This document shows, piece by piece, positions 43,638-51,231 of a stretch of 64,000 bases of DNA (the stretch's first letter is position 1; the number at the start of each line of letters is the position of its first letter). The stretch spans positions 124,001 to 188,000 of the forward strand of contig NZ_JAMBOT010000005.1 in NCBI RefSeq assembly GCF_023715725.1, written 5' to 3'. Under the pieces are notes generated by a model. It saw nothing but the letters and a program-made list of their open reading frames with translations, was not told the DNA's origin and ran no database searches. A program made the translations under genes and the position numbers. The stretch comes from Paenibacillus pasadenensis. GTDB taxonomy: Bacteria; Bacillota; Bacilli; Paenibacillales; Paenibacillaceae.

Positions 43638-44633
43638 GTGAATCGAACGCTGGAGCAGCAAAGCTTAAGCCTGACAAGCGGCAGCAGTAGAATCGATCAA
43701 GCAGAAGCGGCTGCCGTCTCGCTGCGATCCGTTGTCCAAAAACGAAGCCGCTTCCGGCTGGGTCCGCTGACGCTGGATATTCCGGCAGGTTATATAACGG
43801 CGATTGTCGGGACAAACGGCAGCGGCAAAAGCTCCACTTTTCGTCTGCTAATGGGACAGTCCCGTGCAGACGAAGGTGAGCTGTGGATGCTAGAGGAGCA
43901 AGTCGGGTCTGGCATCGATGACACGAAGCTGAAGCAGAGAGTTGGTTATGTTCCCGAGGAGGACAACAAAAGTGATGCCCCCCTGCGAGGCACCTTTAAA
44001 GCGGGGTTTGTCTCCGAATGGTACCCGGATTGGAACGGTTCTGAATTTGAACGTCTGCTGAGGGAATTCGAAGTGGAGCCTTCCATGCGGCTGGGCAAAA
44101 TGTCCAAGGGAATGAGACGCAAGTACGAGTTGTCGCTCGCCTTGGCTCATGGACCGGAGCTGCTTTTGCTGGATGAGCCTTCGTCCGGGCTCGACCCGCT
44201 GTCTTGGCGCAAAATGGTGGATGAGCTTCATCGCTATATGAGGCGCGGTCCAAGGACCATCCTGATGGCGACGCATATTCTCGAGGAAGTGAAGCGGCTG
44301 GCCGATTATATTGCCATTATGGCCAACGGACGAATAATCGGCATGTACGAGAAGGATGAACTGCTCTCCTCATGGCATACGTTCTATGTAGGTCCGGTTG
44401 CAGCGGCCGAGACAGCAGACAGTACATCCGCTGTGCCTCTCTTGGTCCGGGATGTCGAGGAGCTGCCGGGACTGGTGGATGCCGAGGAGGCAGGGGGCGG
44501 TACATGCCGCGTAACAACGAGCAAAGCATGGGAGGCGGAGCAATGGTGCCGCAGGGAAGGGCTTCCTGTCACAGGGCAGCGGCCACTAGAGCTGGATGAA
44601 ATTATGGCTCTGCTCATTCGTGACAGCTATTAG
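43638..44633 (+). CDS. ABC transporter ATP-binding protein
   Basis: ATPase of 331 aa. Walker A is GTNGSGKSS (58-66), the signature is MSKGMRRKYELSLALAHGP and Walker B LLLLDEPSSGLD; the switch histidine is in MATHILEEV. Compared with the usual GXXGXGKST, its last P-loop residue is Ser. A C-terminal extension of about 90 residues is present. The GTG start has GAGGAGGGAAGC upstream. Together with the upstream permease it probably forms an exporter controlled by GntR; the substrate is unknown. Confidence 0.85.
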   Translation: MNRTLEQQSLSLTSGSSRIDQAEAAAVSLRSVVQKRSRFRLGPLTLDIPAGYITAIVGTNGSGKSSTFRLLMGQSRADEGELWMLEEQVGSGIDDTKLKQRVGYVPEEDNKSDAPLRGTFKAGFVSEWYPDWNGSEFERLLREFEVEPSMRLGKMSKGMRRKYELSLALAHGPELLLLDEPSSGLDPLSWRKMVDELHRYMRRGPRTILMATHILEEVKRLADYIAIMANGRIIGMYEKDELLSSWHTFYVGPVAAAETADSTSAVPLLVRDVEELPGLVDAEEAGGGTCRVTTSKAWEAEQWCRREGLPVTGQRPLELDEIMALLIRDSY

Positions 44634-44683
44634 CAAGAAACGGTTTGAAATGGTCGGTTCATTATGAAGGGGAGGATTAGTAT

Positions 44684-45589
44684 ATGAAGCCGCTTGTAGT
44701 AGAAAAAGTTGTCAAGCAATACGGAGACCATACGGCAGTTAACGGCATCAGTCTGGAAATAGATCGGGGGGAGATCTACGGCCTGCTTGGAGCGAACGGA
44801 GCAGGAAAAACCACCACGATGCGTATGGTGCTCGGCCTGATTTTTCCGGATGAGGGCAAAATTCTGTATGATGGCAAGCCTTATTCCAAGGAGCAGCTGC
44901 GCCAGATCGGTTATTTGCCGGAAGAACGGGGACTGTATCCAAAAGTAGCAGTGAGCGAGCAGCTTACTTATCTGGCCCGCCTCAAAGGCATGTCTGCGGC
45001 AGACGCCGATAAAAGCCTCAAGAGCTGGCTGGAGCGATTCGGCGTTCCCGAGTATTACAGCAAGCGTGTCGAGGAGCTGTCCAAGGGCAATCAGCAGAAA
45101 ATCCAGTTTATTGCGACCATTATCCATAAGCCGCAGCTGCTCATTCTTGACGAGGCGTTTAGCGGACTGGATCCCGTCAACGTCGAGCTGTTGAAAAGCA
45201 CGGTCAAAGAGCTGCGCGACAACGGCTCAACGATTCTTTTTTCCACGCACCGCATGGAGCATGTCGAGGAGCTGTGCCGCAACATTACGATTCTACACCG
45301 TTCTAACGAAGTGCTGAAAGGAAGTCTGAAGGAAATTAAAAGCCGCTTCCCGCGCGAACGCGTGCGTCTTGCTGCAGAAGGAGAAATTAAAGGACTGGAG
45401 AGCCTGCCTGGCGTGTTAGGAGTAAAAGTACTGGAGCAGGGCGGGTATGAGATTCGCATTGCCGATGAAGCATCCGGGCGGGGAATTTTGCATCATGCGA
45501 TGTCGCAGGCCGAAGTTAGCCGCTTTGAAATTATGGAACCGACGCTCAACGAAATCTTTATCAAAACGGTAGGTGAGAGACATGAGTGA
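44684..45589 (+). CDS. ABC exporter ATP-binding protein (NatA-like)
   Basis: ATPase of 301 aa with Walker A GANGAGKTT (36-44), signature LSKGNQQKIQFI and Walker B LLILDEAFSGLD; the switch histidine is in FSTHRMEHVE. A C-terminal domain of about 80 residues is typical of the NatA/YhaQ group. It overlaps its permease by 8 bases. NatAB exports sodium in Bacillus; relatives export other ions or antibiotics, so the substrate here is open. GGGGAGGATT precedes the ATG. Confidence 0.87.
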   Translation: MKPLVVEKVVKQYGDHTAVNGISLEIDRGEIYGLLGANGAGKTTTMRMVLGLIFPDEGKILYDGKPYSKEQLRQIGYLPEERGLYPKVAVSEQLTYLARLKGMSAADADKSLKSWLERFGVPEYYSKRVEELSKGNQQKIQFIATIIHKPQLLILDEAFSGLDPVNVELLKSTVKELRDNGSTILFSTHRMEHVEELCRNITILHRSNEVLKGSLKEIKSRFPRERVRLAAEGEIKGLESLPGVLGVKVLEQGGYEIRIADEASGRGILHHAMSQAEVSRFEIMEPTLNEIFIKTVGERHE

Positions 45590-46898
45590 TTTCTGGACAG
45601 TAACTGGATTTACGTTCCGCAACAAAGTTAAAGGCAAAGCTTTTGTCGTTACGACCATTATTCTCGTTCTTATTCTATCTCTCGTTATCAACCTTCCGTA
45701 TATTATCTCGCTGTTTAAAGGCGAGGGCGGCAATGACGTTGAAAAAGTCGGTTATGTATCCGTGCAAAGCGACATGTTGAAAAGCAGCGTAACTCCTACT
45801 CTAATCGGCGGCTGGCTGAAAGAGTACTACGAGTCCCAGCCGGAGGAAAGCCGCAGTTTGACGATGGTTCCAATTGAAGGGAGCGGCGACGCAGCCGCCG
45901 ACGAGTCGCTGCTGAAAAAAGCGATCGCTGACGGAAAAGTTGACGGCTACGTAGAATTGACGCCTAATAAGGCAACCGGATTTTATGACGCTGTCTACAA
46001 ATCCGAAAAAATGATGGAAGGCTCTATCGCTACTGAGCTTCGCAGCGGCCTGCAAATTGTCAAAACAAATGCAGCCGGCTTGACGGATGCACAGAAAAAG
46101 CTCCTTTACGCACCTGTAGAGGTCAGCTCGATGCAAATTAATGCCGGAACCGGCGAGGAATCAGGGCGGACGGCTGCTCAACAAGGCGTCAATATAGGGC
46201 TTGTTTATGCCGTGCTGTTCCTGCTCTTCATGTCGATTATGGCAACGGGCCAGGTTATCGCCAGCGAAGTAACAACGGAAAAAAGCTCGCGTATTATGGA
46301 GGTGCTCATTACGAGCGTCTCGCCGCTGAACAGCATGTTCGGCAAAATCATGGGCATGTTTTTTGTCGGCATCCTGCAAATCGCCATTTATGTTGCCACG
46401 GTAGTTATCAATGTGAACATCCCGACGAACAAAGACGCTCTTGGCAATATGAACATTCATCTTAATGATGCAAGTCCGGATTTGCTGATTGTAGGACTGC
46501 TGTTCTATTTGACCGGTTACTTCCTGTACGCGACGCTGTACGCGGCTGTCGGCTCTCTGGTTAGCCGTACGGAGGATCTTGGCCAAGCGGTAATGCCGCT
46601 CACCTTCCTGTCGCTGGGCGGGTTTTACATCGGCATGTTCAGCCTTTCCGTGCCGGACAGCATGCTCGTAAAAGTGACCTCGTTTATTCCGTTCTTTTCC
46701 CCTTACACTATGGTGCTCCGCTCCGGTGTCGGAAGCGTAGAGTACTGGGAAATCGGCCTGTCGCTGGTCATCATGCTTGTCAGCATTTACGTATTCGGCT
46801 GGCTGTCCGCGAAAATTTACCGCACCGGCGTGCTGCTCTACGGCAAACGTCCAAGCATTAAAGAGCTGCGCAAGGCGATGAAGGCTTACAAGATTTAA
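45582..46898 (+). CDS. ABC-2 exporter permease (NatB/YhaP-like)
   Basis: Membrane subunit of 438 aa. One membrane segment near residues 20-42 is followed by an extracytoplasmic loop of about 160 residues and five segments toward the C-terminus (FLLFMSIMATGQVIASEVTTEKSSRIMEVL is the ABC-2 hallmark). ATG at 45582 was chosen because AGGTGAG precedes it; it overlaps the ATPase stop. A strong terminator ends the unit. Confidence 0.86.
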   Translation: MSDFWTVTGFTFRNKVKGKAFVVTTIILVLILSLVINLPYIISLFKGEGGNDVEKVGYVSVQSDMLKSSVTPTLIGGWLKEYYESQPEESRSLTMVPIEGSGDAAADESLLKKAIADGKVDGYVELTPNKATGFYDAVYKSEKMMEGSIATELRSGLQIVKTNAAGLTDAQKKLLYAPVEVSSMQINAGTGEESGRTAAQQGVNIGLVYAVLFLLFMSIMATGQVIASEVTTEKSSRIMEVLITSVSPLNSMFGKIMGMFFVGILQIAIYVATVVINVNIPTNKDALGNMNIHLNDASPDLLIVGLLFYLTGYFLYATLYAAVGSLVSRTEDLGQAVMPLTFLSLGGFYIGMFSLSVPDSMLVKVTSFIPFFSPYTMVLRSGVGSVEYWEIGLSLVIMLVSIYVFGWLSAKIYRTGVLLYGKRPSIKELRKAMKAYKI

Positions 46899-46929
46899 GC
46901 TGTTTTATGGATCAATCAGTGTGAGTAAT

Positions 46930-46970
46930 AAAAAGTCAGATGGATCAGTCCCTGATCCATCTGGCTTTTT
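46930..46970. terminator. Terminator after the NatB-like gene
   Basis: A 19 bp stem (AAAAAGTCAGATGGATCAG with CTGATCCATCTGGCTTTTT, one G-T pair) has a TCC loop and T run. Confidence 0.93.
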
Positions 46971-47037
46971 ATATGGGAATAATTTCTTTTTGGCGGGAAT
47001 TTGCGTAGAGCAAGGCAGACATCCGCGCCGCTCGGAA

Positions 47038-47065
47038 TTGACATATCGGTAAAATTCGATACAAT
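47038..47065 (+). promoter_or_regulatory. Promoter and operator of the ArsR-family gene
   Basis: TTGACA (47038-47043) and TACAAT (47060-47065) are 16 bp apart. Between them TATCG-N8-CGATA (47044-47048, 47057-47061) is an inverted repeat and may be the repressor's site. Transcription would start at about 47072, the first base of the coding ATG. Confidence 0.65.
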
Positions 47066-47071
47066 CAAGCT

Positions 47072-47377
47072 ATGGACTTACTCGAAATATTCAAAGCCCT
47101 CTCAAACCGCACACGCCTTGAAATTTTGAAAGGTTTGAAGGATCCCGAGAAACACTTCCCTCCGCAGGATGAAGGCGACGTTCATACGGTGGGAGTCTGC
47201 GTCAGCAGTATTCAAGAAGGCGTCGGACTGTCTCAGTCAACGGTGTCGGAATATCTTGCAACTCTGCAGCGAGCGGGCTTGGTCGAAGTCAGGCGTATCG
47301 GTCAGTGGACCTACTACAAACGAAACGAAGCAACCATTCGTGCTCTTGCCGAGCTCATAGGGAAAGGAGGATTGTAA
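47072..47377 (+). CDS. ArsR-family winged-helix regulator
   Basis: DNA-binding protein of 101 aa. The recognition region is GLSQSTVSEYLATLQRAGLVEV followed by the wing RRIGQWTYYKRNE. Only one cysteine is present (Cys43, VGVCVSSIQ); the CxC or CxxC arsenic site of classical ArsR is missing, so metalloid sensing is doubtful. No ribosome site precedes the ATG, and the promoter suggests a leaderless mRNA. Its neighbour is an ArsB-type transporter, but a terminator separates them. Confidence 0.82.
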   Translation: MDLLEIFKALSNRTRLEILKGLKDPEKHFPPQDEGDVHTVGVCVSSIQEGVGLSQSTVSEYLATLQRAGLVEVRRIGQWTYYKRNEATIRALAELIGKGGL

Positions 47378-47412
47378 TTTTTTCATCACATAATATTTAC
47401 TCCCCGTTTACT

Positions 47413-47456
47413 CAAACCAGCCAGCCTTTTGTACGGGCTCGGCTGGTTTGATTTTG
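47413..47456 (+). terminator. Terminator between the ArsR-family gene and arsB
   Basis: CAAACCAGCC pairs with GGCTGGTTTG, with an inner AGCC/GGCT stem, followed by ATTTTG. The transporter may need readthrough or its own promoter. Confidence 0.75.
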
Positions 47457-47547
47457 TTCCGCCATCATGGTTTACTTCTAGCGTTGCTTGGCCCTATAAT
47501 CGAGTTGCTGAATGTTAACTTGGTTGAACAGGAGACTAAATGCCGCT

Positions 47548-48963
47548 ATGTCCGTCATCGCTTTCACTATTTTTCTCATCACTCTAACACTCGTCATCTG
47601 GCAGCCGAGAGGACTCGGCATCGGCTGGTCGGCAGCCGGAGGGGCTGTGCTGGCGCTGTTTTGCGGTGTCGTCACGATGTCCGATGTTTGGGACGTAACG
47701 GCTATCGTTTGGAACGCTACGCTTACGTTTGTAGCGGTTATTTTGATTTCCTTGATTTTGGATGAAATCGGATTTTTTGAATGGGCCGCTTTGCATATGG
47801 CGCGGTTTACGGGCGGCAACGGCCGACTGATGTTCGGATGTGCGATTTTGCTAGGCGCAGCCGTAACGGCATTTTTTACGAATGACGGCGGAGCTTTGAT
47901 TATGACGCCCATTGTGCTGGCGATGGTTCGGGCATTAAAATTCGAAGACAGAATGATTCTGCCCTTTATTATGGCGAGCGGATTTATTGCCGACACGGCC
48001 TCAACGCCGCTCGTAGTCAGCAATTTGGTGAACATTGTATCCTCGGATTATTTCGGAATTACCTTCATCGATTATGCGAGCCGGATGATTGTGCCGACGC
48101 TGTTCTCCATCGCGGCCAGCTTGCTCGTGCTGTTTGTATGCTTTCGCAAAGAAATACCGGCGAAATATGACATGACACAGCTGAAACAGCCGAAGGAAGC
48201 GATTAAGGACGTCCGTTTGTTCCGGCTTTCCTGGATTGTACTCGGCGTGCTGTTCATCGCTTATCTGTTCAGCGAAACGATTCATGTCCCGGTATCCGTC
48301 ATTGCGGGCGGGGCATCGATAGCGTTTCTATTATTCGCCAGACAGAGCGATGCGATTCATACGTGGAAGGTTGTCAAAGGAGCGCCGTGGGCTGTCGTTA
48401 TTTTTTCCATTGGCATGTATGTGGTCGTGTACGGGCTGCGCAATGTGGGGCTTACCGATGAGCTGGGCAAAGTGTTTCAATGGCTTAGTGAACAAGGCTT
48501 GTTCGTTGCCACGATAGGCGCCGGTTTTGCCGCTGCTCTTCTGTCCTCCGGTATGAATAACATGCCGACCGTTATGATTAACGCGCTTGCCATCGACGGA
48601 ACTTCAACGGAAGGCATTCTGCGGGAAGCTCTCATTTATGCCAATGTAATCGGCTCTGATCTGGGCCCAAAGATGACCCCGATTGGGTCTCTCGCAACCT
48701 TGTTATGGCTGCATGTTCTTTCGCAAAAAGGGGTTAAAATCCGCTGGGGCTATTATATTAAAATAGGCGTTATTTTGACGGTGCCCACGTTATTCATTGC
48801 TTTGCTCGGTTTATATGTATGGCTGCGGGTTATCGCCGCCGATGCGGTATCCGTCTGGGCTGTCATCGGTGCTGCTGCGGGATTATGCACTGCCGCATTT
48901 ATTGCGTTTCATAAGCTTCAAGCCAGGATGGCAGTTAAAAACAAGTCCGATCTTCATCATTAG
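47548..48963 (+). CDS. arsB: ArsB-family arsenite/anion efflux transporter
   Basis: Membrane transporter of 471 aa with about twelve segments. The ArsB/NhaD (IT superfamily) landmarks are [47 protein letters not shown], and [16 protein letters not shown] in the second half. ATG at 47548 is used; GGAG is about 12 nt upstream, a little distant, and an earlier in-frame ATG (47512) has none. It lies after an ArsR-family gene, which supports an ars role. Because the regulator lacks the arsenic cysteines, arsenite is probable but unproven. Confidence 0.82.
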   Translation: MSVIAFTIFLITLTLVIWQPRGLGIGWSAAGGAVLALFCGVVTMSDVWDVTAIVWNATLTFVAVILISLILDEIGFFEWAALHMARFTGGNGRLMFGCAILLGAAVTAFFTNDGGALIMTPIVLAMVRALKFEDRMILPFIMASGFIADTASTPLVVSNLVNIVSSDYFGITFIDYASRMIVPTLFSIAASLLVLFVCFRKEIPAKYDMTQLKQPKEAIKDVRLFRLSWIVLGVLFIAYLFSETIHVPVSVIAGGASIAFLLFARQSDAIHTWKVVKGAPWAVVIFSIGMYVVVYGLRNVGLTDELGKVFQWLSEQGLFVATIGAGFAAALLSSGMNNMPTVMINALAIDGTSTEGILREALIYANVIGSDLGPKMTPIGSLATLLWLHVLSQKGVKIRWGYYIKIGVILTVPTLFIALLGLYVWLRVIAADAVSVWAVIGAAAGLCTAAFIAFHKLQARMAVKNKSDLHH

Positions 48964-48984
48964 CACTATGAAGGGCGGCCGTAA

Positions 48985-49545
48985 ATGAAAAAGTGGATCA
49001 TATCCCTGAGCTTGATCATCGTCATTGCTGGCGCAGCTTGGATCACATATTTGAAATATCCCCGTACGATTGATGTAAAGCTGTCTGGGGTTAAGTATCA
49101 GGCAGGCGCCGAAGGAGCAAAGTCGGGGACGGAACCGTCGACTGTGGTCATTCAAGGTGTGCTGCGCACGAGCTTGAAGGGCGACAGAGTATTCAAAGGG
49201 GAAATTTCTATCGCAGGGGAAAAAATCCCGGTTCCTCTAGATCAGCGGGAACTGGAAATTCCTTTTTCATCGGACGGTTGGGGCTCGATGATGTACTCTT
49301 ATTATACTTATAACGAAAATGGGGCTACCAAAGGGATTTTGACGCACCATTCGCATCTGTTGTTCGCTAACAAAGATTTCAGCCAGGTAACTCTCCTTTT
49401 AAATACCCCTGCGAAAGGGAGCCAGTCCTGGAACTTGGATAATAGATACCTTATTTCAGCTCCCGCAGCTTCTGGGGAAGAGGGGCTGATTATTTCAAAT
49501 ACTCTGATGAGCAAGTTTCTGAGGCCGGTTGGAAAGCTGCAGTGA
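48985..49545 (+). CDS. Membrane-anchored protein of unknown function
   Basis: Protein of 186 aa. One N-terminal membrane segment (residues 5-24) is followed by an extracytoplasmic beta-rich domain (VVIQGVLRTSLKGDRVFKGEI, LEIPFSSDGWGSMMYSYYTY, THHSHLLFANKDFSQVTLLLN). No family was recognised. It starts 21 bp after arsB, probably as part of the same transcript. The start has AAGGGCGG upstream. Confidence 0.7.
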   Translation: MKKWIISLSLIIVIAGAAWITYLKYPRTIDVKLSGVKYQAGAEGAKSGTEPSTVVIQGVLRTSLKGDRVFKGEISIAGEKIPVPLDQRELEIPFSSDGWGSMMYSYYTYNENGATKGILTHHSHLLFANKDFSQVTLLLNTPAKGSQSWNLDNRYLISAPAASGEEGLIISNTLMSKFLRPVGKLQ

Positions 49546-49655
49546 ACGGTTTACTGGACCGGCTTGTTCAGTCCAAGGGCTCCTTGTTATCTTCTATTCA
49601 TTCGTTGTTAACAAACCATCCGTCTAAATTTCTCATATAATACCAGCCCCGCTTG

Positions 49656-49684
49656 AACCGGTCCTAATAGGGCCGGTTTTTTGT
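49656..49684 (+). terminator. Terminator upstream of the ABC/two-component unit
   Basis: AACCGGTCC pairs with GGGCCGGTT around TAATA, followed by six T residues. Confidence 0.85.
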
Positions 49685-49825
49685 TATTTCCGCTATCTTA
49701 CTATTCCGTAATAAACGGGCTGCAACTGTTAGGCAGCAGTCATTAAGTTATGGCTCGCTGCGGGATAAGATAAGGATGTCGTTAGAAAACAAATTCAAAA
49801 TAAAAAAACCTCAGGAGGAAAAAAT

Positions 49826-50503
49826 ATGATTAAAAAGTTAGCCTGGTTTGTCTGTACACTGGCGGTGCTGGTCGGGATAGGATACGGCGCCAAAAAATAT
49901 ATAGACGGGCCGTCGCAGCCTGCGGACAGCCTTCTGGTGAGCGGAACCGAGCAGAATGTGGCGGCGGTTAAAAAGCTGTATAAGGACGAGACAAAAAGAA
50001 CGATGGAATACAAGTACAAGCGAATCAAGGCGGTCACCGGTACAGAGAGGGAAGAACAGCTCTTTGTCATGATCAGTAAAACAACTGTGACGGAGCTGTT
50101 GGAGAAAGAATTAATTCGTCAGCAAAAAGATCCAGCAGGCAGCTCCATCATTTCCAATCCCAGAAAAACGATGCCTGAACTGAAGGGCGAGGATAATTTG
50201 CTTTTTAGCAATCTTGATACGAAGGAAATTGAGCTGGAGGGGCAGATTATTCCAGTAAAAAAAGTTGAGCCTCATTCCTGGATCGGTTACCGTCCTGTAA
50301 ATGGAAACCAAAATCTGCTGATTGTACGTGATGATTTGTATCAAAAAATAAAATTGGAAGAGACGATTCTCTCCGTCATTCAACTAAAAGGTTCCAAATT
50401 TGACTACAAAAACGACAAAAATAAGATCTACGCCATCCAGAAGCAGATCGATGAGGTTTATCCTGGCAGCGAACAAAACGTTAACTTTGCTGACGTAAAG
50501 TAA
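49826..50503 (+). CDS. Exported anchored protein of the ABC/two-component unit
   Basis: Protein of 225 aa, no recognised family. An N-terminal membrane segment (residues 3-22) is followed by a charged, mostly extracytoplasmic domain (TEQNVAAVKKLYKDETKR, TVTELLEKELIRQQKD, LLIVRDDLYQKIKL). No lipobox is seen. A strong CAGGAGGAAAAA site precedes the ATG. It is the first gene of a five-gene unit, 22 bp before the ATPase, so it likely assists that transporter or kinase. Confidence 0.72.
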   Translation: MIKKLAWFVCTLAVLVGIGYGAKKYIDGPSQPADSLLVSGTEQNVAAVKKLYKDETKRTMEYKYKRIKAVTGTEREEQLFVMISKTTVTELLEKELIRQQKDPAGSSIISNPRKTMPELKGEDNLLFSNLDTKEIELEGQIIPVKKVEPHSWIGYRPVNGNQNLLIVRDDLYQKIKLEETILSVIQLKGSKFDYKNDKNKIYAIQKQIDEVYPGSEQNVNFADVK

Positions 50504-50525
50504 CCAAAAGGGAGAGCAATCGGTG

Positions 50526-51206
50526 ATGGAAATGGTTCATATTGAAAATGTCGTCAAAAGTTACGGTCAAGGGGAAAATCAGGTTTACGCCTTGCAGGGA
50601 GTCAATCTAAGCATTAAACGGGGCGAGCTGGTGGCGATCGTAGGAGCCTCCGGCTCAGGCAAAAGCACTTTGCTTCATATTTTAGGAGGTCTGGACAGGC
50701 CTACTTCAGGCAAGGTTGTCATTGGCGACAAGGAAATTTACCAGCTCGACGACAACAAACTTTCCATATTCAGAAGGAGACAGGTCGGATTCATTTTTCA
50801 ATTTTTTAATCTTATTCCGGTGCTGAACGTAGAGGAAAATATCGCTTTGCCGGCGCTGCTGGACAATGAGGCTGTGGACCGAGGTTATATGGATGAAATG
50901 ATTGAGGTGCTGGGGCTCAAGGAAAGAAGGAATCATCTGCCGTCGGAGCTTTCAGGCGGACAGCAGCAGCGGGTATCGATCGGCCGAGCGCTCATGAACA
51001 AGCCAAGCATTATTCTTGCTGATGAGCCGACCGGCAATCTCGATACTAAAAACACCAAGGAAGTGCTGGATCTGCTAAAATATACCGCCAAAAAATACAA
51101 TCAGACTGTCATTATCATTACGCATGATCTATCGGTTGCAGCCAATACCGACCGGGTGATTACCATTGCCGACGGCCTTATCGTTTCAGATCAATCGTTG
51201 ATCTAG
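50526..51206 (+). CDS. ABC transporter ATP-binding protein (LolD/MacB-like)
   Basis: ATPase of 226 aa, the usual length for the LolD/FtsE-type group. Walker [10 protein letters not shown] (40-48), Q-loop [10 protein letters not shown], signature [15 protein letters not shown], Walker [13 protein letters not shown], and His in ITHDLSV. It partners the FtsX-type permease directly downstream. A GTG three bases upstream is an alternative start; GGGAGAG lies 9 nt before the ATG. Confidence 0.93.
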   Translation: MEMVHIENVVKSYGQGENQVYALQGVNLSIKRGELVAIVGASGSGKSTLLHILGGLDRPTSGKVVIGDKEIYQLDDNKLSIFRRRQVGFIFQFFNLIPVLNVEENIALPALLDNEAVDRGYMDEMIEVLGLKERRNHLPSELSGGQQQRVSIGRALMNKPSIILADEPTGNLDTKNTKEVLDLLKYTAKKYNQTVIIITHDLSVAANTDRVITIADGLIVSDQSLI

Positions 51207-51231
51207 CCGGGGGGAGACAGGGGATAGAAAG

